NCBI GenBank assembly: GCA_029259935.1
Contig: JAJDEH010000067.1
Span: forward strand, 1-29,841
Direction of reading: 5' to 3'
Length of the DNA: 29,841 bases
From: Planctomycetota bacterium
GTDB taxonomy: Bacteria; Planctomycetota; Planctomycetia; Pirellulales; Pirellulaceae
In this document: piece by piece, positions 25,086 through 29,841 of the stretch
Layout: every line of letters begins with the position of its first letter
How positions within the stretch are numbered: the first letter of the stretch is position 1
Program-made: the position numbers and the translations under genes
The notes under the pieces: generated by a model
Seen by the model: the letters and a program-made list of their open reading frames with translations, nothing else
What the model was told of the DNA's origin: nothing
The model's database searches: none

Positions 25086-25202
25086 CATCTCTATTCTGCG
25101 GCTGCGGCGCGATTGTTATACTTCGCCTCCTTCAACTGGTTGCCGATACGAAAAACGCCGTCTATTGAAGCCCCAATCGAAAATTTGAAGTTGCATTTTC
25201 CC

Positions 25203-25217
25203 AGTCCCGTTGGGACT
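25203..25217 (+). promoter_or_regulatory. Short stem-loop just before the WaaP-like gene
   Basis: AGTCCC and GGGACT form a perfect 6-bp stem around GTT. It lies 10 bases before the GTG at 25228 and contains the alternative TTG start at 25210, so it could hinder ribosome access or may be chance. Confidence 0.25.
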
Positions 25218-25227
25218 ACAGCATGCC

Positions 25228-26070
25228 GTGAACGCACTCAGCCGAACAATCTTCTGGAAACACCGAGTACGTCACGTCGTGTCCGCCCCGGACGTCGCCG
25301 AAGACAAATCACTCGTCAATCCAGAGCAGTTGTTGCGTGCTGCTTCGTCCGAAGTCATTAAGTCGGATGGCGGGACGGTACTGGTCCGCGCGTCTTCGCC
25401 CTGGCACACGACCAGCAACCACGTGGCTTTGAAACAATACAGGTCCAAGAACTTGGCTCGGCGGCTGCTCGCCATGTTGGGCGCGGGCCGCGCCGAGCGT
25501 TGTTGGCGAATCGGACACGCGTTGCTGAAACGCGGTGTGGCCACCGCCCATCCATTGGCCCATGCTCGGCCTTCGCTGCGAAATCGACATAGCTATCTGG
25601 CCACGGAATGGATCGCCGACTCGCAAAACCTGCACCACTTTGGCTGGCAGCTTGCAAAGACGAAGGTCTCGCGACAGATGAGACTCGTGCGGCTTTGTGC
25701 CGAGGCGGTGGGTCGCCAAGTGAGCCGATTGCACACGGCCGGCGTGTCGCATCGCGATCTCACGGGCAGCAACATTCTGATCGTTGAAAGTGGCCAGGGA
25801 GTCGAGGCCTATTTGATCGACTTGGAAGGTGCCCGGATGCGGCGCGGGCTGCGCCGCGCGGTGCGGGTCAAGAATCTTGCGCGCTTGGAACTGAGCATCG
25901 AACGACAGCACCCGGTTGTTTCACGGACTGACCGCCTACGGTTCCTCAAGACCTATCTGGGTGGCACATTGTCTCGGACAACCGAATGGAAACAACTGTG
26001 GCGCGAGATTGCTCGTGCGAAAGAACCGCTCGAGCGCAGATATGCGCGCCGCGACGAGACAATTTACTGA
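25228..26070 (+). CDS. WaaP/KdkA-like lipopolysaccharide core sugar kinase
   Basis: This 280-residue protein is of the Kdo/heptose kinase family (WaaP, KdkA, RfaY group), which puts phosphate on inner-core sugars of LPS using ATP. Counting from the GTG at 25228, the ATP-binding Lys is K69 in VALKQYRSKN. The catalytic loop is HRDLTGSNI at 175-183 (D177, N182), and the metal-binding Asp is D198 in YLIDLEGAR. This protein-kinase-like pattern with an IDLEGA-type DFG replacement is characteristic of the family. There is no ATG near the N-terminus; GTG at 25228 is preferred over TTG at 25210, which lies in a small hairpin. It lies between the GT2 and heptose-kinase genes, consistent with LPS core assembly. 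The exact acceptor sugar is not known. Confidence 0.82.
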   Translation: MNALSRTIFWKHRVRHVVSAPDVAEDKSLVNPEQLLRAASSEVIKSDGGTVLVRASSPWHTTSNHVALKQYRSKNLARRLLAMLGAGRAERCWRIGHALLKRGVATAHPLAHARPSLRNRHSYLATEWIADSQNLHHFGWQLAKTKVSRQMRLVRLCAEAVGRQVSRLHTAGVSHRDLTGSNILIVESGQGVEAYLIDLEGARMRRGLRRAVRVKNLARLELSIERQHPVVSRTDRLRFLKTYLGGTLSRTTEWKQLWREIARAKEPLERRYARRDETIY

Positions 26071-26123
26071 GTGTACGGACTGGATTCGCAACTGACAAAG
26101 TACTGACAACAACGAGTGCTACC

Positions 26124-27113
26124 ATGCCATTACTCCGCAGCCAGTCGCCACGCGTTCTCGTCGTGGGCGACGTGATCCTGGACCACTATGTTCTGGGAGT
26201 TTGCGATCGTGTCAGCCCTGAAGCGCCGGTTCCCGTTGTCGACGTGCAAGAAGAGAAAGCCTGTCTCGGCGGTGCCGCGAACGTGATGAACAATCTTCAC
26301 GCGTTGGGCGCGACCGTGACGGGGGCTTTTGTGGTAGGCGATGACCAGAGCGGACGGGAGATTGCCGGCTTGCTCCAGGAACGAGGCATTTCGACGTCCG
26401 CGATGAGCGTCGAAGCCGGCCGCCGCACATCCCGCAAGACACGCGTATTAGCCTCGAACCATCAAATTGTCCGCATCGACAATGAATCCAAAGCGCCGAT
26501 CAGCCGAGCGTCCGAGCTGGCACTGGTGCGGGCTGCCTGCCGGAAAATGAAGCAGTTTGATGCCGTTCTGCTGTCCGACTACGACAAAGGGGTCATGACC
26601 GCCGACCTAACACGGACGCTGATTACCGCCGCGCGTCGCGAGAAGATCCCGATCCTGGTCGATCCCAAGGGTGACAACGCTGAAAAATATCGTGGAGCGG
26701 ACGTCATTACGCCCAATCAAAAAGAGGCGGCCAAGCTGACGGCGATTCCGATCCACGATGGGCAATCGCTGAGATCGGCCGGGAAAAAATTAAGAACGAC
26801 GGTCGGCATTGCCCACGTCGTCGTGACGCTCGCCGATCGAGGGATGGTCGTTTTTGGCGATTCCACGGTCCGCATTCACGCTGCCAGCAAGGATGTTTTT
26901 GACGTCAGCGGCGCGGGAGACACCGTCATTGCAGCCATGGGCTACGGACTAGCTCGGGGGATGACCGTCCCGGACGCAGCGCGCTTCGCCAATGTCGCGG
27001 CAGGCGTTGTCGTTGGAAAACTGGGCGTCGCGACCGTCACGCTGGACGAAATTGTGCGCTATGATTGTGATACGTACGACGATGTGGGTGCTAAGTTGAT
27101 ACGCGCGGCTTAA
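26124..27113 (+). CDS. hldA: D-glycero-D-manno-heptose-7-phosphate kinase (PfkB family, kinase domain only)
   Basis: This 329-residue enzyme phosphorylates heptose 7-phosphate at C1, an early step toward ADP- or GDP-heptose. RVLVVGDVILDHYVLGVCDR (10-29) and SPEAPVPVVDV (31-41) are diagnostic of RfaE1/HldE kinase domains. ACLGGAANVMNNLHALGA (46-63) contacts the sugar, DYDKGV is at 152-157, and the PfkB signature DVSGAGDT is at 260-267 with catalytic base D266. The chain stops after the kinase domain; the cytidylyltransferase half of E. coli HldE is absent, so a separate nucleotidyltransferase must exist elsewhere. The frame extends upstream into the WaaP-like gene, but ATG 26124 gives the family start, 53 bases after that gene. 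Co-location with a core kinase supports an LPS role. Confidence 0.88.
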   Translation: MPLLRSQSPRVLVVGDVILDHYVLGVCDRVSPEAPVPVVDVQEEKACLGGAANVMNNLHALGATVTGAFVVGDDQSGREIAGLLQERGISTSAMSVEAGRRTSRKTRVLASNHQIVRIDNESKAPISRASELALVRAACRKMKQFDAVLLSDYDKGVMTADLTRTLITAARREKIPILVDPKGDNAEKYRGADVITPNQKEAAKLTAIPIHDGQSLRSAGKKLRTTVGIAHVVVTLADRGMVVFGDSTVRIHAASKDVFDVSGAGDTVIAAMGYGLARGMTVPDAARFANVAAGVVVGKLGVATVTLDEIVRYDCDTYDDVGAKLIRAA

Positions 27114-27146
27114 GCCTAATCTAAGCAGTAATCGCCCCCCTTCTAA

Positions 27147-27176
27147 CTCCCCCTTGGAAATTGGAAAAAGGGGGAG
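27147..27176. terminator. Stem-loop between convergent genes
   Basis: CTCCCCCTT (27147-27155) and AAGGGGGAG (27168-27176) form a perfect 9-bp stem with a 12-base loop. It lies between the converging hldA and GT4 genes, where it could end transcription from both sides. No U-tract follows on either strand, so termination is not certain. Confidence 0.45.
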
Positions 27177-27197
27177 AACAAGAGACAACACGCGCCC

Positions 27198-28370
27198 TCA
27201 TGCGGCCGCCTGCATTTTGGTCGGCAATGGGGAGTCTTGTTTTCCGATTTCCTCGATGCACTGAAGCAGTTCCCGCTCGAATCGGTGGCGACTGAATTCA
27301 AGGGAATTCCGCCGCGCTTTGATCTCACAAATGCGCTGCGGATTGGCTTCCAACCATCGAATTGCCGCTACCAGCGACTCGGTAAAGAAGACTCCAGTCC
27401 CCTCCGTCTGCCGGTTGGCGGCGATCACGGTTTCGGAAGCCCCGCCTTCCGCCAGCGCAATCACTGGGGTTCCACAGGCTTGGGCCTCGACTGGGACAAT
27501 GCCAAAGTCTTCGCAGCCCGGGAACAGCAGCGCCCGGCAGCGGCGAAGATAATCGCGCACCGTCGTGTCGCTTTTCCAGCCGAGCAGTTTCACGGTCGGT
27601 CCCGCCAATTTTTCCAGTTGTCGCCGCCGCGGCCCTTCGCCAATGACATACAAGCGGCGGCCGAGCTGATTGCAAGCATCAATCGCCAGTTCGATCCGCT
27701 TGTAGGGGACCAGTGCGGAAACACAAAGATAGAAATCTTCGCGGTCCACCGGCGCTGGAGTAAAAAAATCGGTATCGACTGGCGGATAAACAACCTGACT
27801 GTCGCGCTGATAGCAGTCACGAATACGCCGCCGCACCGTGTGGCTAATCGCGACAAACCGGGTCACGCGGTCGCTGGTTGCTCGGTCCCAATCGCGAATT
27901 CGATCGAGCAGCCAGTTGCGGGCCTTTGACAGCGGAAGATCGACGGCCCGCCGTCCCCAACTTGGCTGGTTGGCTCGCCCGGTTTTAGCAAAGTACTGGT
28001 CTCTCATGTGCCAGGCATAACGCATTGGCGTAAAGCAATAGCAGAGGTGCGGTGTGTCAGGGGGAGGCCGGATGCTCTTGGCAACCGCGTGGCTCAAACT
28101 GACCACGAGATCGATATCCGCCGGCAACTTAATTCGTTCAATTGCCGTCGGCATCAACGGCAACAGGCAGCGATAGTAACGAGCCACACCGGGGAATTGC
28201 TGCAAAAAACTGGTGGACGTTGGCATCCGTTCAATGATGCTGCCGGCGGCACCAGGACGATGCAGCAATGTAAAAAGTTGGGCGTTTGGAAAGTGCTGGC
28301 AGAGCATTTCCAGGCACTTTTCTCCCCCGCGGCGCCCGGTCAGCCAATCGTGAACCAAAGCAATCTTCAT
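27198..28370 (-). CDS. GT4-family glycosyltransferase, WbaZ-like
   Basis: This 390-residue GT-B enzyme starts with MKIALVHDWLTGRRGGEKCLE, the usual N-terminus of this group. CYCFTPMRYAWHMRDQYF (110-127) is a motif seen in WbaZ-type mannosyltransferases. The donor domain has VSALVPYKRIELAIDACNQL (217-236), LYVIGEGPRRRQLE (240-253) and the E-x7-E signature E287-E295 (EDFGIVPVE), followed by AQACGTPVIALAEGGASE. A longer frame exists upstream, but it runs through the sugar transferase gene. The ATG at 28370 overlaps that gene's stop as ATGA, so the two are translationally coupled. A mannose donor is plausible by similarity of motifs but not shown. Confidence 0.9.
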   Translation of the reverse strand: MKIALVHDWLTGRRGGEKCLEMLCQHFPNAQLFTLLHRPGAAGSIIERMPTSTSFLQQFPGVARYYRCLLPLMPTAIERIKLPADIDLVVSLSHAVAKSIRPPPDTPHLCYCFTPMRYAWHMRDQYFAKTGRANQPSWGRRAVDLPLSKARNWLLDRIRDWDRATSDRVTRFVAISHTVRRRIRDCYQRDSQVVYPPVDTDFFTPAPVDREDFYLCVSALVPYKRIELAIDACNQLGRRLYVIGEGPRRRQLEKLAGPTVKLLGWKSDTTVRDYLRRCRALLFPGCEDFGIVPVEAQACGTPVIALAEGGASETVIAANRQTEGTGVFFTESLVAAIRWLEANPQRICEIKARRNSLEFSRHRFERELLQCIEEIGKQDSPLPTKMQAAA

Positions 28371-29155
28371 GAGGGGATGCGATGTCCGCCCGTGGGCAGT
28401 GAATTTCCGCTGGGGCTCGGCGTTGGAGAGTTGGGCGATCGTCGCCGCCATCGACCGAGACCCGCCAATTTCACCGCGACTGCGGAAGTAGCGGGCACAA
28501 CCGCCAAGGGCGTCAATAACAAGATAAAGGCATCCAGCGTCAAGCAGCGATGGCGGACGTACTCCAAGTCGCAACGGAGCCGTTCGGTCAGCGAAGAATT
28601 TCCCCGCCAACCGTTAACTTGAGCCCACCCCGTCATGCCGGGATGCGCCAGGTGACGATGGTCGTATTCCGGATACTGCTCGGCAAACTGCTGGACAAAG
28701 TGGGGGCGTTCGGGCCGCGGCCCGATCAAACTCATCCCACCCCGCAGCACATTTATGAGTTGCGGCAGTTCGTCGATGCTGTACCTGCGTAGAAAACCGC
28801 CGATCATGGTGCAACGGGCGTCATTCTGGACGGCCCACACGGGACCCGTATCTACTTCCGCGTCGGTACGCATGGTGCGGAATTTGAACATCCAAAACCG
28901 TTGGCCACGCAGCCCCACGCGCTGCTGCAGGTAGAAAGCCGGCCCCGAGCTGGTGATCTTGATGACGGTCGCCACCACGGCGAACAGGGGCAGCAGCAAG
29001 GCTAGCAGGACCACCGTGATGAACAGTTCGATGCCTCGGCGCACGTAGGCACTGCCCCCACGGCTAGCAGTCTCGACTCTGCCGTCCGCCGAAAGGCACC
29101 GGTTGCGAAACGGGGATCGCGACGAGGCTTCACATTCAAGCAATGGTGTTGCCAC
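28367..29155 (-). CDS. Priming sugar transferase (WbaP/ExoY family, bacterial sugar transferase domain)
   Basis: This 262-residue enzyme moves a sugar-1-phosphate from a UDP-sugar onto undecaprenyl phosphate, the first step of repeat-unit or glycan assembly at the inner membrane. A hydrophobic hairpin at about 42-66 (ELFITVVLLALLLPLFAVVA) anchors it. Diagnostic motifs are QQRVGLRGQRFWMFKFRTM (77-95), RRYSIDELPQLINVLRGGMS, IGPRPERP and HPGMTGWAQVNGWRG. It is the small, single-anchor form without the N-terminal four-helix part of WbaP. The C-terminal ~45 residues are Pro/Arg/Ser-rich and unlike the family. The start is a GTG at 29155; no ATG lies nearby and no ribosome-binding site is visible. 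It precedes the GT4 gene with an ATGA overlap. The sugar is not assigned. Confidence 0.9.
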   Translation of the reverse strand: MATPLLECEASSRSPFRNRCLSADGRVETASRGGSAYVRRGIELFITVVLLALLLPLFAVVATVIKITSSGPAFYLQQRVGLRGQRFWMFKFRTMRTDAEVDTGPVWAVQNDARCTMIGGFLRRYSIDELPQLINVLRGGMSLIGPRPERPHFVQQFAEQYPEYDHRHLAHPGMTGWAQVNGWRGNSSLTERLRCDLEYVRHRCLTLDAFILLLTPLAVVPATSAVAVKLAGLGRWRRRSPNSPTPSPSGNSLPTGGHRIPS

Positions 29156-29424
29156 GGCTGGTTACTCAGAGACGTGAATGGTTCTTAGGTTTACATAACC
29201 GTGGGGAATAATAGCAGGGCTGTGTCCCTGGCCAAGATCAATCAGCATCTCGGATGGACGCTAGCTAAAGTCGTTGTTCGCTCCGCGAACAGAACGGAAC
29301 CGCCATGATCGCGGAGCGATCAACGACTTTCGACGCGCGGTACGGCTTGTCGCAAAAATGCCCAATGCTTATAGTTCTCGCCGCTTTCCAAACGGAGCGA
29401 TTCTCCCAGGCAAGACAGATTCAC
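29156..29424. other. Divergent intergenic region with long inverted repeat
   Basis: This region of 269 bases lies between the priming transferase start and the ArnT-like gene. It is dominated by the inverted repeat at 29267-29330. No clear promoter pair with normal spacing was found for either direction. Confidence 0.4.
29267..29330. repeat. 22-bp-arm inverted repeat (REP/BIME-like)
   Basis: The arms at 29267-29288 and 29309-29330 are complementary at 21 of 22 positions (AAAGTCGTTG, then TTCGCTCCGCGA on the left). The 20-base loop contains AACGGAACCGCC. A stem this long is far beyond chance. The CGCTCCGCGA core resembles repeats I associate with planctomycete intergenic DNA. It may be a REP-like mobile repeat or a transcript-end structure. 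Confidence 0.75.
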
Positions 29425-29841
29425 ATGCAGTTGCCGCTGACGAACCGAAACACAATTCTCGCCCCAGCCTCGGCAGCGGGCGCGGGCGGCCGCCGACATC
29501 CAATCGCTCGGCCTCACGATGACGTCTGGAAACATCGCGTCGCCTATTTGCTGGCAGGCCTGTTTGTGTTTCGAATCATCTTAGTGGCCTTGGCACCCTT
29601 GGATCTGACGCCCGACGAAGCCTACTATTGGGATTGGTCGCGGCACTTGGACTGGGGCTATTACAGCAAACCGCCGCTGGTCGCTTGGCTGATCCGCGCG
29701 TCGACGTCGATCGGCGGTTCGACCGGCTTCTTTGTACGTCTGCCGGCCGTCGTTCTGGGAACGGGATCGTTAGTGGCAGTCTGCATGCTGGCCACGCGAC
29801 TGTACGGGGCCAAGGTTGGCTTTTGGGCGACGGCCGCGACG
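29425..29841 (+). CDS. GT39/ArnT-like membrane glycosyltransferase, 3' end cut by window
   Basis: The frame is open to the window end, with 139 residues visible. After a ~35-residue polar, Ala/Gly/Arg-rich N-terminus comes a first membrane segment (VAYLLAGLFVFRIILVALA). The family's first periplasmic loop follows: LTPDEAYYWDWSRHLDWGYY then SKPPLVAWLIR, with the conserved acidic Asp-Glu pair. A second hydrophobic stretch is VRLPAVVLGTGSLVAVCMLA, and ATRLYGAKVGFWA follows. This is typical of PMT_2/ArnT proteins, which move sugars from undecaprenyl-phosphate carriers onto lipid A or other acceptors outside the cytosol. ATG 29425 is used; ATG 29365 in the same frame is an alternative. It fits the polysaccharide locus. 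The true length and acceptor lie outside this window. Confidence 0.82.
   Translation, partial: MQLPLTNRNTILAPASAAGAGGRRHPIARPHDDVWKHRVAYLLAGLFVFRIILVALAPLDLTPDEAYYWDWSRHLDWGYYSKPPLVAWLIRASTSIGGSTGFFVRLPAVVLGTGSLVAVCMLATRLYGAKVGFWATAAT

Noticed and set aside
29190..29214. TTTACA followed by AATAATAG upstream of the ArnT-like gene
   Set aside because: The spacing between the two hexamers is only 11-13 bases, too short for a sigma-70-type promoter.

Overview
The window looks like chromosomal DNA of a member of the Planctomycetota, most likely Pirellulales-like. The evidence is a secreted DUF1549/DUF1553 cytochrome-type protein paired with a cytochrome c/WD40 protein, an ECF sigma gene next to a giant Ser/Thr kinase with leucine-rich-repeat-like units, weak Shine-Dalgarno usage, and short hairpin repeats between genes of a kind I associate with these genomes. 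No rRNA, tRNA or CRISPR array was found. Both window edges cut into context: a fusion protein of DUF523 (TudS-like) and DUF1722 (YbgA-like) ends 26 bases from the left edge, and a GT39/ArnT-like membrane glycosyltransferase runs off the right edge.

Left third (1-9.8 kb). A desulfidase-like DUF523-DUF1722 gene diverges from an ECF sigma factor gene. Downstream of the sigma gene lies a 2038-residue protein that joins, in one chain, a zinc-finger anti-sigma-like module, a Ser/Thr kinase domain, one membrane segment, a small beta-rich domain and four tandem ~370-residue LRR-like units. The pair reads as a receptor-kinase-to-sigma signalling system and is the most interesting item here. Three small genes follow: a basic Lys/Ala-rich protein, a lipoprotein and a two-helix membrane protein.

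Middle (9.8-20.8 kb). An IS1634-type insertion sequence with imperfect terminal inverted repeats (about 9817-11917) precedes a trimeric-type purine nucleoside phosphorylase. That enzyme has Asp where the human enzyme has the base-selecting Asn243. A 227-bp element with inverted-repeat ends fills the gap to a two-gene operon for a c-type cytochrome/WD40 propeller protein and a DUF1549/DUF1553 protein. Next come a secreted protein with a LecA-like C-terminal domain, a STAS-domain protein and an isocitrate dehydrogenase with a strong ribosome-binding site.

Right third (20.8-29.8 kb). This is a surface-polysaccharide/LPS locus in several short transcription units: ABC-2 permease + ATPase + GT4 glycosyltransferase (minus strand); GT2 glycosyltransferase + WaaP/KdkA-like sugar kinase + HldA-type heptose-7-phosphate kinase (plus strand); WbaP/ExoY-type priming sugar transferase + GT4 glycosyltransferase with an ATGA overlap (minus strand); and the partial GT39-like protein (plus strand). 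Together they could prime a glycan on undecaprenyl phosphate, extend it, export it through an ABC transporter, make heptose precursors and phosphorylate core sugars. A 22-bp-arm inverted repeat at 29267-29330 sits between the last two units.
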